Assembly (NCBI RefSeq): GCF_022179185.1
Contig: NZ_BPQJ01000040.1
Coordinates: forward strand, 1 to 60,077
Reading direction: 5' to 3'
Source of the DNA: Methylobacterium frigidaeris
Lineage (GTDB): Bacteria; Pseudomonadota; Alphaproteobacteria; Rhizobiales; Beijerinckiaceae
Length of the DNA stretch: 60,077 bases
Position 1 is the stretch's first letter; each line of letters starts with the position of its first letter. The notes beneath the pieces are model-generated. The model was not told where the DNA came from. It ran no database searches and was given only the letters and a program-made list of their open reading frames with translations. Made by a program: the position numbers and the translations under genes. Of this stretch, positions 35,027 through 45,897 are shown piece after piece.

Positions 35027-36676
35027 CTACGGGTTGACCCGCACCCCCACCAGATACGTGTCCGAATGGTAGCTCGACCCGACCGCGGTGCTGCGCAGCA
35101 ACTCGCGGGCGTAGCTCGCGCGGACGCCGAGCCAGCGGTTGAGGCGGTAGTCGAGCCTGACGCCGGCGCTGTAGCCCTGCTCGCGGATGCTGGTGCCCTG
35201 GTAGTCGTTGCTGATCAGGGTGCCTGTGAGGGTCAGGCGCAGGTTTCGGCGCAGGTCGTGGGTGAGTTCGGCGACGGCGGTGCGGGTGAGGATGCCGCTC
35301 GCTCCCGGCACGATCGTCTCGAGCACGCCGGTCGAGGCGCCGACCCGAAGCGAGGTGAGGGCGGTCGCCGCCCAGGTGACCGACCCGTCGATCACCGGGC
35401 CGGTGACGTCGCGCAGCCGGCTGTCGACGAAGCGGCGCGTCAGGTAGCCGCCGGAGACCTCGCCGAGGAGGAGCCGGCTGACCTCGAAGCTCGAGCCGGC
35501 GCGGACCGTGATGCCGTCGGAATCGCGGCGCAGCCCGGACTGGTCGACCGCGAAATCGTGCACCCTCGTGTCGACCAGGGTGTCGACGAAGGGGGTGAAG
35601 CCGGGGCGGATCTCGTAGCCGGTGCGCAGGCGCAGGCCGTACTGGTTGGCGTTGCGGTCGTCCTGGCGCAGGAGCGTGCCGTCAGCGAGCTGGGCGTTCT
35701 CGAAGGTCTGGCGGTCGATCAGGCCCGCCACCGTGACCTGCAGCCGGTTGAAGCTCTGCGTCAGCCCGACCGTTCCGCCATAGGCGGCGACGAGCGGCCG
35801 GTCCCGGACCTGGGCGCTCAGGTCCGGGCTGCCGGCGCGCTGGGTCGTGAGGGCGTAGCGGCCCTCGACATCGACCCGGGTGTCGCGGGCGACGTCGAGG
35901 CGCAGGCGCATCGCGCCGTCGCCGTCCGGCCGGTTGGCGTTGCGGTTGTCCGGGTAGTTGAAGTAGCCGAAGCGCGCCTCGCCGGTGAGCGCGTGGGACG
36001 ACCAGTCGCTCTCGACGCGCAGCTCGCCCTGGCTGCGCAGGGCCATCGAGCCGCGGCGGTAGATCGAGCGGTCGGGGTTGGAATCGTAGCCGACGCTCTG
36101 CTGCAGGGCCGGGAACAGGGTGAGGCCGCCGACCCGGATGCCGAGCGGCCCGTAGGGATCGAGGGGGTCGATCGTGCGCCGGCGCAGCAGCGGCACCGCT
36201 CCGGCGATGTCGGGCAGGCCCGAGACCGGGATCTGCACGGTCGGACGCAGGCGCGCGTCCTCGGCGATGCCCTGCTGGGTCGCCTGGCGGGTGATGGCGG
36301 TGGTGGGCGGGCGCGTGCGGCGCTGCGCTGGCGTGCGCGGCCGGGTGCCGAAGCGGGACGACGCGCCCGGACGGGCGACGCCGCGGGCCAGGCTGCCCTG
36401 GAGCGCCGGATTGGCGGCGCGCAGGGCGAAGGTGCCGGGATCCCGGCCGCCCGGAAGCGGGCCGGCCAGGCTCGGATCGGTCGCCTGGCCCAGCCCCTGG
36501 CCCAGCCCCTGGCCAAATCCCTGACCCGGATCCGAGGCCGCGACCTGGGCCTCGACCGGACCCGCGGCGAGGAGGCAGGCCGCCAGAACCAGGGCCGGGA
36601 TGCCGGGGCCGGCCTGTCCGGGTGTTCGCCGCTCATCCGCCACGGGCCTGCCGCTCCGCTCCGCCGGGCCCGTCAC
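35027..36676 (-). CDS. Outer-membrane beta-barrel protein
   Basis: A 549-residue exported protein. It has a signal-type sequence (ALVLAACLLAAGPVEAQ) preceded by a long N-terminal stretch. A Gly-Gln rich segment made of a tandem repeat (GQGLGQ, three copies) lies at about residues 51-64, and an Arg/Pro rich region follows. From residue 190 come alternating strands ending in VRVNP, as in a barrel of the putative-porin-2 type found with exopolysaccharide loci. The real start may be further downstream than 36676, nearer the signal peptide. The substrate is unknown. Confidence 0.8.
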   Translation of the reverse strand: MTGPAERSGRPVADERRTPGQAGPGIPALVLAACLLAAGPVEAQVAASDPGQGFGQGLGQGLGQATDPSLAGPLPGGRDPGTFALRAANPALQGSLARGVARPGASSRFGTRPRTPAQRRTRPPTTAITRQATQQGIAEDARLRPTVQIPVSGLPDIAGAVPLLRRRTIDPLDPYGPLGIRVGGLTLFPALQQSVGYDSNPDRSIYRRGSMALRSQGELRVESDWSSHALTGEARFGYFNYPDNRNANRPDGDGAMRLRLDVARDTRVDVEGRYALTTQRAGSPDLSAQVRDRPLVAAYGGTVGLTQSFNRLQVTVAGLIDRQTFENAQLADGTLLRQDDRNANQYGLRLRTGYEIRPGFTPFVDTLVDTRVHDFAVDQSGLRRDSDGITVRAGSSFEVSRLLLGEVSGGYLTRRFVDSRLRDVTGPVIDGSVTWAATALTSLRVGASTGVLETIVPGASGILTRTAVAELTHDLRRNLRLTLTGTLISNDYQGTSIREQGYSAGVRLDYRLNRWLGVRASYARELLRSTAVGSSYHSDTYLVGVRVNP

Positions 36677-36757
36677 GTCCGGCGGGCCATCATGGTTAAG
36701 AGCGTTACAACCGACAGGGTTAAGTCCCCGTAACTGACGCGAGGACAGAGTTTTCCC

Positions 36758-37324
36758 TCATCGATCCGGCGGGGTCCCGTCACCTGGGCCGAGCGGGCGC
36801 TGCATCAGCACGGTGTCGAGCCAGGTGCCGTGCTTCCAGCCGACGGAGGTCAGCACCCCGACATGCCGGAAGCCGAGGGCGGCGTGCAGGGCGATCGAGG
36901 CGACGTTGTGCGAATCCCCGATCACCGCCACCATCTGGCGAAACCCCGCCGCCGTCGCCTCGGCGATCAGCCGTTCCAGCAGGCGCCGGCCGAGGCCGCG
37001 CCCGGCCTGGTCCGGCCGCAGATAGACGGAGGTCTCCACGGTGCCGCGATAGGCCGGTCGGGTGCGGTAGGGGCCCGCATAGGCGTAGCCCACCACCGCG
37101 CCCGCCCGCTCTGCGACGAGATAGGGGTAGCCGCCGGCAACCAGCGCCGCCCGGCGCCGGCCCATCTCGGCCTCGTCCGGCGGCTCGAGCTCGAACGAGG
37201 CCCGGCCGGTGGCGACCGCGTGGAAGTAGATCGCCGTCACCGCGGGAATGTCGTCCTCCCGGCAGAGGCGAAGCATCACGTCGTCGGACGTCCCATCATC
37301 CCGGGTCCGATCATCCTGCGCCAT
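36758..37324 (-). CDS. GNAT-family N-acetyltransferase
   Basis: A 188-residue acetyltransferase of the phosphinothricin/MnaT type, which acetylates small amines such as methionine analogues or the herbicide phosphinothricin. Conserved parts are CREDDIPAVTAIYFHAV, YAYAGPYRTRPAYRGTVETSVYL and the acetyl-CoA motif QAGRGLGRRLLERL. GVLTSVGWKHGTWLDTVLMQR is the usual C-terminus. The ATG at 37324 is chosen; the longer frame would overlap mutL, which faces it from 75 bases away. The substrate is inferred from family. Confidence 0.88.
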   Translation of the reverse strand: MAQDDRTRDDGTSDDVMLRLCREDDIPAVTAIYFHAVATGRASFELEPPDEAEMGRRRAALVAGGYPYLVAERAGAVVGYAYAGPYRTRPAYRGTVETSVYLRPDQAGRGLGRRLLERLIAEATAAGFRQMVAVIGDSHNVASIALHAALGFRHVGVLTSVGWKHGTWLDTVLMQRPLGPGDGTPPDR

Positions 37325-37398
37325 CGCCTTGATCCATCCAGTGGAAACGCGGGGTCCCGCACCTTCTGGCGGGCGTTGCAAAACCTTATATTCCGGCC

Positions 37399-39363
<1,965 letters not shown>

Positions 39364-40082
39364 GCCCTGTCCTTGCCAGGGAGTCCGGGGGAGGGCGTCC
39401 CGGACCGCGTGCTGCCCACCTAAGATCGCATGATACGATTTCGGATTGATTGCTTCGCAATGGGGAAATCGGCTTCGCTCAGGCGCCGCGCGGGCTGCTG
39501 ATACCGCCGCGCCTTCGAACGGACTGGTTCGGAGGCGCAAGGCAAGCCCGAACGGGCGCCGGCGCTGATGCGCTGGACGCCCTGCCATCGACGCGTCGAT
39601 GGCAGGGCGCGAGGGTATGAGACGAGTTCGGAAGGGATCTTCCGGAACTCGTTTCAATCATGCCGGAGAGGCTGCACGACAGGTTGGAGGCGGCCCTGCG
39701 CAAGATGCCATGATGCCGTTCCGGTCCGCGCCAGTTGGTATGCTGGGATGCGCGCCCCGATCTTCTTCGCATCGAAGCTCTCGAGCGTCGAACAGCTGCT
39801 CTGCCAGCGCCAGTATCGGCCCGAGTACAGCCCCGACCAATCGGTCGCATCACCGTTCAGTACAGCGGCGGCGGTTCGTGATTCCGTTGCAGTGAGATGT
39901 CCGTTATAGGGACATCGAGCGAGCATAAAAGCTCACGATCATACTTGGGTTAGCCTCTCCTCCGAGGGATCCGGGCGGCGCACGGCGCCGAATCCGGGCC
40001 GGATGCCCGCGGCCGACGTCCCCGCACCCCCTGGTCCGGCAGAAGCCCGGCACGGGAGGGAATCCGACACGAGGAGACGCCC
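39364..40082. other. Intergenic stretch with repeat element
   Basis: About 720 bases between mutL and aqpZ without a recognised gene. It contains a MITE-like element (39501-39618, listed separately) and a stretch of lower GC content at 39630-39940. Short frames show no domain. Confidence 0.5.
39501..39618 (+). repeat. MITE-like repeat, copy A
   Basis: A 118-base element. It starts with ATACCGCCGCGC and ends with GCGCGAGGGTAT, imperfect terminal inverted repeats. A second copy lies in the opposite direction at 40817-40940. Shared core parts are TCGAACGGAC, AGCCCGA(A/G)CGGGCG and GCGCTGA. Positions 39580-39607 form a perfect 28-base palindrome (CCCTGCCATCGACG and its complement). Confidence 0.7.
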
Positions 40083-40817
40083 ATGGACATCCGCAAATGC
40101 ACCGCCGAGGCGATCGGCACCTTCTGGCTCACCTTCGCCGGCTGCGGCAGCGCCGTCGTCGCGGCGGCCTTCCCGGAGGTCGGGATCGGCCTGCTCGGGG
40201 TGTCGGCCGCCTTCGGCCTCACCGTGGTCACCATGGCCTACGCCATCGGCCACGTCTCCGGCTGCCACCTCAACCCGGCTGTGACGATCGGGCTCGCCGC
40301 GGGGCGGCGCTTCCCGGCCCGGGACATCGTGCCCTACATCGCCGCGCAGCTCGTCGGCGGCGTCGCGGCAGCGGGCCTGCTCTACGTGATCGCCTCCGGC
40401 GCGCCGGGCTTCGACCTCGCCAAGGGCTTCGCCGCCAACGGCTACGGCGAGCACTCGCCCGGGCAGTACTCCCTCGTCGCGTGCTTCCTCGCCGAGGTGG
40501 TGCTGACCCTGATGTTCCTGTTCGTGATCATGGGGGCCACCCACGGCAAGGCGCCGGTGGGCTTCGCGCCGCTGGCGATCGGGCTCTGCCTCACCCTCGT
40601 GCACCTCGTCGGCATCCCGATCACCAACCTCTCGGTCAACCCGGCCCGCAGCACCGGCCCGGCCCTCGTCGCCGGCGGCTGGGCGATGGCGCAGCTCTGG
40701 CTGTTCTGGGTCGCGCCGATCATCGGCGGGGCGCTCGGCGGCATCCTGTACCGGTGGCTGAGCGAGGAGCCCTCGGCGCAGGTCACCGGCGTGCCGACGG
40801 CCGCCGCGACGCACTGA
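40083..40817 (+). CDS. aqpZ: Aquaporin Z
   Basis: A 244-residue six-helix water channel in the inner membrane. Both half-helix motifs are present (HLNPAVTIG and SVNPARSTGPAL). The selectivity filter residues, including Arg of the second NPAR and the His in LVHLVGIP, are those of a water-selective channel rather than a glycerol facilitator. GAGGAGA precedes the ATG by 6 bases. Inverted copies of a repeat element lie on each side of the gene. Confidence 0.95.
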   Translation: MDIRKCTAEAIGTFWLTFAGCGSAVVAAAFPEVGIGLLGVSAAFGLTVVTMAYAIGHVSGCHLNPAVTIGLAAGRRFPARDIVPYIAAQLVGGVAAAGLLYVIASGAPGFDLAKGFAANGYGEHSPGQYSLVACFLAEVVLTLMFLFVIMGATHGKAPVGFAPLAIGLCLTLVHLVGIPITNLSVNPARSTGPALVAGGWAMAQLWLFWVAPIIGGALGGILYRWLSEEPSAQVTGVPTAAATH

Positions 40818-40940
40818 TACCGGCGCGCTCTGCCGTCGACACGTCGGTGGCAGAGTCTTCGGTGGCAGAGCCTTCGGCGCGTCAGCGCCAGCGCCCGCTC
40901 GGGCTCGCCGTCACGTCTCGAACGCGTCCGTTCGACGGTG
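40817..40940 (-). repeat. MITE-like repeat, copy B (inverted)
   Basis: Starts one base inside the aqpZ stop with ATACCGGCGCGC. Read on the minus strand it follows copy A through its core (TCGAACGGAC, AGCCCGAGCGGGCG, GCGCTGACGCG). It carries an additional partial duplication of the CTCTGCCAC part and has lost the clear terminal repeat at the far end. Confidence 0.65.
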
Positions 40941-40976
40941 CTGCGGCACACAAGAGCGAGGAGCGGCCGGCCGAGT

Positions 40977-41474
40977 TCAGCCGGCCGACACCTCGTCGAG
41001 GCGCCCGGCCGGGTCGTGCGGTTCGAGGCCGCGCCGGTCGCGGGCGTCGCCCACGACCCGGCCCGGTACGCCGACCACGAGGGCGAAATCCGGCACGTCG
41101 CCGCCGACGACGGCACCGGCGCCGATCATCGCGCCCCGGCCGATCGCGACGCCGGGCAGCACCGTGGCGCGCGACCCCAAGGACGCGCCGGGGCCGATCC
41201 GGGTCGGGCGGGAACCACCGGATGCCAGCTTGCCCGCGTCCCCATCGCCGATCACCACCCCGTGGCCGACGAACACGCCCTCGCCGAGCTCGACAGAGGG
41301 GCCGAGCACGCTGTGCGAGGAGACCTTGCAGCGCGCACCGACGCGGCTGCCCGGCCGGATCTGCACGAACGGCCCGATCCGCGCTCCAGCGCCGATGCGG
41401 CAGCCCGCGAGATCGACGAGGTCCGGATGCGTGATGCTGGCGCCTTCCTCGAGGGATACGTCGGTGATCGGCAT
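40977..41474 (-). CDS. Hexapeptide-repeat acyltransferase
   Basis: A 165-residue left-handed beta-helix protein. Hexapeptide repeats ([LIV]Gxxxx) run from residue 25 to 130 (CRIGAGARIGPFVQIR, VGARCKVSSHSVLG, IGPGASLGSRATVLPGVAIGRGAMIGAGAVV). VPDFALVVGVPGRVVG is the usual acyl-CoA-site end of sugar O- or N-acetyltransferases. The catalytic His (SHSVLG or GHGVV) is available. The neighbour across the gap is a polysaccharide co-polymerase, so a role in exopolysaccharide modification is plausible. Confidence 0.85.
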   Translation of the reverse strand: MPITDVSLEEGASITHPDLVDLAGCRIGAGARIGPFVQIRPGSRVGARCKVSSHSVLGPSVELGEGVFVGHGVVIGDGDAGKLASGGSRPTRIGPGASLGSRATVLPGVAIGRGAMIGAGAVVGGDVPDFALVVGVPGRVVGDARDRRGLEPHDPAGRLDEVSAG

Positions 41475-41932
41475 GCGGGCGGGCTCCGGTCTTCCATGTC
41501 GCGAGGCCGATCTGGGGCCTCGACCCGAAGCCTAGGCTGCGGCCGAGCCAGCCGGCAGCACCGGCTTTGGGGGCGCCGGGCCGCGCGCTCCTCGACCGGC
41601 CGGGGCGGGCGGCGGCGACCGGCGCTCAACCGTCGGGGGAGGCGCCTCCTCCGTCGGGAGGGAGGGGACGCTGACCGATCCGCCACCAAAGGGGGAGGGG
41701 TGGGCGATCGGGCTTATCCCGGCCTCCGCCTCCCGGGCGCTCTCGGGCCATGCCTACGCCGTTCCGCGACGTTCCGGCTCTGGGCGAGCCGGACGTACAC
41801 CTCTGAGGGTCACGGGCGGGGCCTCGGGGTCGAGAGATCCCGGGTGTCCGTCCGCGGCGGCCACCAGCACCCGCGGGGGAGCCGCCGAATCCAGAGACCC
41901 CCCGCCGCGGTCGAGCCGAAGAGAGCGCGATC
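41475..41932. other. Intergenic, between divergent polysaccharide genes
   Basis: About 460 bases with no recognisable gene. It should contain the promoters of both flanking genes. No clear operator is seen. Confidence 0.4.
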
Positions 41933-43816
41933 TTGCTGAACAACCCGATCTGGACCGACCCGTCCCTGGCCCCGCGCCTCCGGGACGACCCGCCGGAGAC
42001 GCGCACGCTCGAGGTCCGCGACATCCTCGCGTTCCTGCGCCGCCGCCGCGCCCGCATCCTCGCCTGTGCCCTCGCGGGGGCGGCGCTCGGCGCCCTCTAC
42101 GCGCTGGCCTCGACCCCGGTCTACACCGCCCGGGCGCAGCTGGTGATCGATTCCAAGATGCCGCCGCTCTTCGCCGAGCCCGGCGGCGAGGCGCGCTTCG
42201 CCATCGATACCGGCCAGATCGCCAACCAGGTGGCGATCCTGCGCTCGGAGAAGGTCGCCCGGATGGTGATCGACAAGCTCGGCCTGCGAGGGGATCCGGA
42301 ATTCGCCGGCGCGACGCTCCGGCTCCCGGCCTGGGCCGCGGCCGCGCAAGGCCGCGCGGTCGCCCTGTTCGAGTCAGCCCGCGCGGCCTTCAAGGGTGCG
42401 ACCGGACGCGCGGAAGCCGAGGCCGATGGCGGTCTCGAGGCGGAACGCCGCCTGCTCGACACCTTCGCGGCGAGGCTCGACGTGCGCCGCGCCGGCCTCG
42501 CCTACGCCCTTGACATCAGCTTCGCGGCCCGCGATCCGCAGAAGGCGGCCGACATCGTCAACGCCGTGGTGGAGCAGTTCCTGCGCGAGAAGATGGAGGC
42601 CCGCGTCGAGGCCTCGCGCTTCGCCACCGACTGGCTCAACGAGCGCGTCGACCGGTTCCGGACCCAGATGAACACGGCGATCCGCGCCGTGCAGGAATTC
42701 CGCGCCACGCATAATTACCGCATCCGGCGCAGCCGGCGCGACGATGCCGACGGGCCGGTGGCGAGTGCGGGCACGCAGATCGTCCCCCGGGCGCCGGCCG
42801 ACGACGAGCCCGGCACGCTGGAGGAGCTCGAATCCGCCGCCGAGACCTCGCGCAAGGTCTATGAGAGCCTGCTGGTGGTGCTGGCCGAGGCGGTGCAGCG
42901 CCAGAGCGCCCCGGTGGCCGATTCCCGGGTCATCACCGCAGCGACCCGGCCTCTGTTCCGCTCCAACCCGGGCCTGCGGCTGACCATGCCGGCAGGCGCG
43001 GTGGCTGGTGCCGGGCTGTTCGTGGCGTTCGGGGTCGCGGGCCTGCTGCTCGACGGGCGCGCCCGGTCACGGCGCCAGGTCCGGGCCGCGACCGGGCGGG
43101 ACTGCCTCGGCTGGATCCCGGCGAGGCCAGCAGGGCTCCCAGGCCTCCGCCGCCGCGGCCTGACCGACGAGGCCCGGCTCTGCGCCGGCCTGGCGGAGGG
43201 TCTGCAATGGACCCGGCTCTCCCTCGCCTCGGCGAACCACGCCGTGCCGCTGCGCACCATCGGACTCACGGCGGCGGGGCGCACCTGCGGGCGCACTAAG
43301 GCCCTCGCGGCGATCGAGCTCGCCCGGCTCTACGCCGCCGCGGGCGGGCGGGCACTGGTGATCGACGCCGACGCGGCCGATCCGGTGCTGCGGACCCCGG
43401 CATCGCGCGACTTTGGGGCGGGCGAGGGGATCGTCGCGGACCTGCGCGGCTTCGGCACCCGGGCATCGGAGACCTGGCGCACCCACGTCTCGGCGCTCAA
43501 CGAGGGATGCGACGTGCTGCCCCTCGCGCACGAGGCCTTGTCCTCGCCGCACTGGCTCGGCTCGCCCGCCATGGAGGCGCTGCTCACCAGCCTGTGCGAC
43601 GCCTATGACGTGGTGATCGTCGACCTGCCGCCGGTCGGCCGCTCCGCCGCCACCGTGGCGCTGGCACCCCTCCTCGACGGTGTGGTGCTGATGACCGAAT
43701 GGGGCCGCACCCCCCTGCGCACGCTGACCGAGGCCTGCGAGGCCCTGGAGCACGCCCGCGCCCGGATCCTCGGCACGATCACCACGGAGGTCGACCGGAC
43801 CGCGCTCGACGGGTGA
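41933..43816 (+). CDS. Wzz/BY-kinase-like polysaccharide chain-length protein with degenerate P-loop
   Basis: A 627-residue inner-membrane protein of the Wzc/ExoP type. The Wzz part has one helix near residue 45, a long coiled-coil periplasmic part (about 70-340) and a second helix near 355. The cytoplasmic part (about 410-620) has a Walker A' (ALVIDADAADP) and Walker B (YDVVIVDLPPVG). The Walker A loop, however, reads TAAGRTCGRTKAL instead of GxGKS/T, and there is no Tyr-rich tail. ATP-dependent autophosphorylation is thus doubtful, although chain-length control may remain. The start is TTG at 41933 with GAGAG upstream. Confidence 0.82.
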   Translation: MLNNPIWTDPSLAPRLRDDPPETRTLEVRDILAFLRRRRARILACALAGAALGALYALASTPVYTARAQLVIDSKMPPLFAEPGGEARFAIDTGQIANQVAILRSEKVARMVIDKLGLRGDPEFAGATLRLPAWAAAAQGRAVALFESARAAFKGATGRAEAEADGGLEAERRLLDTFAARLDVRRAGLAYALDISFAARDPQKAADIVNAVVEQFLREKMEARVEASRFATDWLNERVDRFRTQMNTAIRAVQEFRATHNYRIRRSRRDDADGPVASAGTQIVPRAPADDEPGTLEELESAAETSRKVYESLLVVLAEAVQRQSAPVADSRVITAATRPLFRSNPGLRLTMPAGAVAGAGLFVAFGVAGLLLDGRARSRRQVRAATGRDCLGWIPARPAGLPGLRRRGLTDEARLCAGLAEGLQWTRLSLASANHAVPLRTIGLTAAGRTCGRTKALAAIELARLYAAAGGRALVIDADAADPVLRTPASRDFGAGEGIVADLRGFGTRASETWRTHVSALNEGCDVLPLAHEALSSPHWLGSPAMEALLTSLCDAYDVVIVDLPPVGRSAATVALAPLLDGVVLMTEWGRTPLRTLTEACEALEHARARILGTITTEVDRTALDG

Positions 43817-44022
43817 GCCAGGGCTCTGAAATGCCGCTCATCGCCCGTCAGCCAGGCATATCGTGCATGATTGGCGGGCAATTTAGCATAATGACGCCAG
43901 TTGCATGCGATAGCCGCATATCGCGGCTGCGAGATCGACGATTGTTGCGGCGCAACATCGAAGGCATGGTCAGGGACAGGAACCACAGAGTTCCAGTCAC
44001 CTCCCACTTCGGAGCCGAACCC

Positions 44023-44166
44023 ATGGCCTCCTCCCCGTCGATCGCCTCGACCCGTTCCATCGCCTCCGCCCAGGCTTCGTCCAAGCCGGGCCTGTTCGCC
44101 AAGATGATGCGTCTGTGGGCCGAACATAACCGCCGCGTCGCCGAATTCGGGGTCCTGCCGTTCTGA
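44023..44166 (+). CDS. Small conserved-looking protein, 47 aa
   Basis: A 47-residue frame: Ser/Ala-rich start, then the basic helix GLFAKMMRLWAEHNRRVAEFG. GGAG is 8 bases before the ATG. The end resembles short DUF1127-like proteins of this order, but I cannot name the family. It is followed by a triple 14-base tandem repeat. Whether it is expressed is unknown. Confidence 0.5.
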   Translation: MASSPSIASTRSIASAQASSKPGLFAKMMRLWAEHNRRVAEFGVLPF

Positions 44167-44476
44167 TCCGGATCGTCCGGCAAGGGTCGCCTCGCAAGGG
44201 TCGCCTCGCAAGGGTCGCGTCGATAGCCGGCGCGACATCCCTCGACCGGACCGACGCCGTACATACCCGCCGTCTCATCCCAGGACTCGCCGGAAGGCGA
44301 GAGCCCGGGATGCCTGACCGCAGGTGGTGCCGGGTCAGGCGGACTATGGTCGGCGCGACTGAAGGACCGCCTGGATTCCTGGAGTCCGGGCTCCGCCGCG
44401 CGGCCCCGGAACGACGCTGAGAGGCGGCGACCGGAAGCGCCAGCTTCCTTCCATCCCGTCGCGCCCCGCGACATCC
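44167..44476. other. Intergenic with a tandem repeat
   Basis: No gene is recognised. A 14-base unit (CAAGGGTCGCCTCG) occurs three times in a row at 44181-44222, the third with one change. Confidence 0.5.
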
Positions 44477-45874
44477 TCACGCCGGCCCACGCACCTCCGG
44501 CTCGTGCGCCCGGCGCCCGGTGAGGCGCTCGACTATCGGCTCGGCGAGCGCGTGGTAGAGCCCGTCCGGGCAGACCAGCTTCGAGGCCGCGTCGGCGATC
44601 AGCGCCGCGACCATGAGGGGGATCACGAGGGCGTGGTTCTCGGTCATCTCCGCCACGATGACGAACGATGTGATCGGCGCCTGCAGCACGCCGGTCAGGT
44701 AGGCCACCATCCCGACCAGCACCACGGCCCCGACCGGCACGCCAGCGAACAGGCCGGCAACCTCGGCGCCCAGGCCCGCCCCGACCGCGAGGGAGGGGGC
44801 GAACAGTCCGCCCGGAATGCCGCTGATCGACGAGAGCGTCGTGGCGACGAATTTCAGCGGCCCGAACCAGGCGTGGGTCTCGGCGGTGCCATGCAGCAGC
44901 GCCTTCGCCTGCTCGTAGCCGGTGCCGTAGGCGTGCCCGTCGGTGGCCAGCCCGCACAGGGCGACGCCGAGGCCGCAGAAGGCCGCGAACACCACCGGCC
45001 GTTCCGAGACGAACCGCCCCGCCAGGCCCGGCAACCCGCGGGCCACCGCGATGACGATGCGGCTGAACAACCCGCCCGACAGCCCGCCGAGGATTCCGCA
45101 GAGCGGCACCACGGCCCAGGCCTGAAGCGGCAGGGTGTCGGCGGTGGTGCCGAAATAGGTGTAGTTGCCGACCAGCGCGAGGGAGGTCAGGCCCGCCGCG
45201 ATGATCGCTCCGAGGATCAGGCTTGAGGTCTTGGCCTCGTAGGAGCGGCTGAGCTCCTCAATGCCGAACACGATGCCGGCGAGCGGCGTGTTGAAGGCAG
45301 CCGCCACCCCGGCGGCGCCCCCGGCCAGCAGCAGGCCGCGCTGTCGCTCCGGCGCGAGCGGCCCGGCCGCCGCCATCAGGGCGGCGCCGACCTGCACCGT
45401 CGGCCCCTCGCGCCCGGTGGAGGCGCCGCAGAAGAGTCCCAGCGTCATCACCACGATCTTGCCGGCGGCGGTCCGCAGGGAGACCAGCGGATGACGCAGA
45501 GAGGCGTCCTCGATGTCGCGGGCGGCGATCACCTGCGGGATGCCGCTGCCCTGCGAGTTCGGGAACACCGTACGGGCGAGGAGCGCCGCGACCCCGAAGC
45601 CCAGGGGCGTGAGGACGAGGGCGATCAGCGGCGAGACCCCGAGCACCGCCCGGAACCCCGCCTGCGCCGCATCGGCCAGGAAGGCCATCAGCACCGCCGC
45701 GGCCCCGACCGCGATGCCTCCGATCACGAACAGCCCGCGCCGGACCCAGAGTCCGGCGAGATCCCGCGACCCGGACAGCCGCTCCCGCAAACCCCGCACG
45801 CCCCGCAACCTCCGTCCGTCTGACTCATGGTCACCTTGGACGAATCCGCCCGGGATGCGAAGCTCGTTCGACAT
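44477..45874 (-). CDS. ClC-family chloride channel/transporter
   Basis: A 465-residue ClC membrane protein with 10 or more hydrophobic helices. The ion-path motifs are GSGIPQV (selectivity-filter Ser), GREGPTVQVG (gating Glu) and GIPGGLFAPSLAVGAG. The internal glutamates (GIEEL) are kept as in proton/chloride exchangers, so exchange rather than channel activity is likely. No CBS domain follows, and the cytoplasmic ends are short. The ATG at 45874 is tentative; there is no strong ribosome site. It faces panE from 23 bases away. Confidence 0.9.
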   Translation of the reverse strand: MSNELRIPGGFVQGDHESDGRRLRGVRGLRERLSGSRDLAGLWVRRGLFVIGGIAVGAAAVLMAFLADAAQAGFRAVLGVSPLIALVLTPLGFGVAALLARTVFPNSQGSGIPQVIAARDIEDASLRHPLVSLRTAAGKIVVMTLGLFCGASTGREGPTVQVGAALMAAAGPLAPERQRGLLLAGGAAGVAAAFNTPLAGIVFGIEELSRSYEAKTSSLILGAIIAAGLTSLALVGNYTYFGTTADTLPLQAWAVVPLCGILGGLSGGLFSRIVIAVARGLPGLAGRFVSERPVVFAAFCGLGVALCGLATDGHAYGTGYEQAKALLHGTAETHAWFGPLKFVATTLSSISGIPGGLFAPSLAVGAGLGAEVAGLFAGVPVGAVVLVGMVAYLTGVLQAPITSFVIVAEMTENHALVIPLMVAALIADAASKLVCPDGLYHALAEPIVERLTGRRAHEPEVRGPA

Positions 45875-45897
45875 GGAAAACGGCAGGAGGGAACGAA

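Noticed and set aside
36485..36535. Tandem DNA repeat as a mobile or regulatory element
   Set aside because: It encodes the GQGLGQ repeats of the beta-barrel protein and needs no other explanation.
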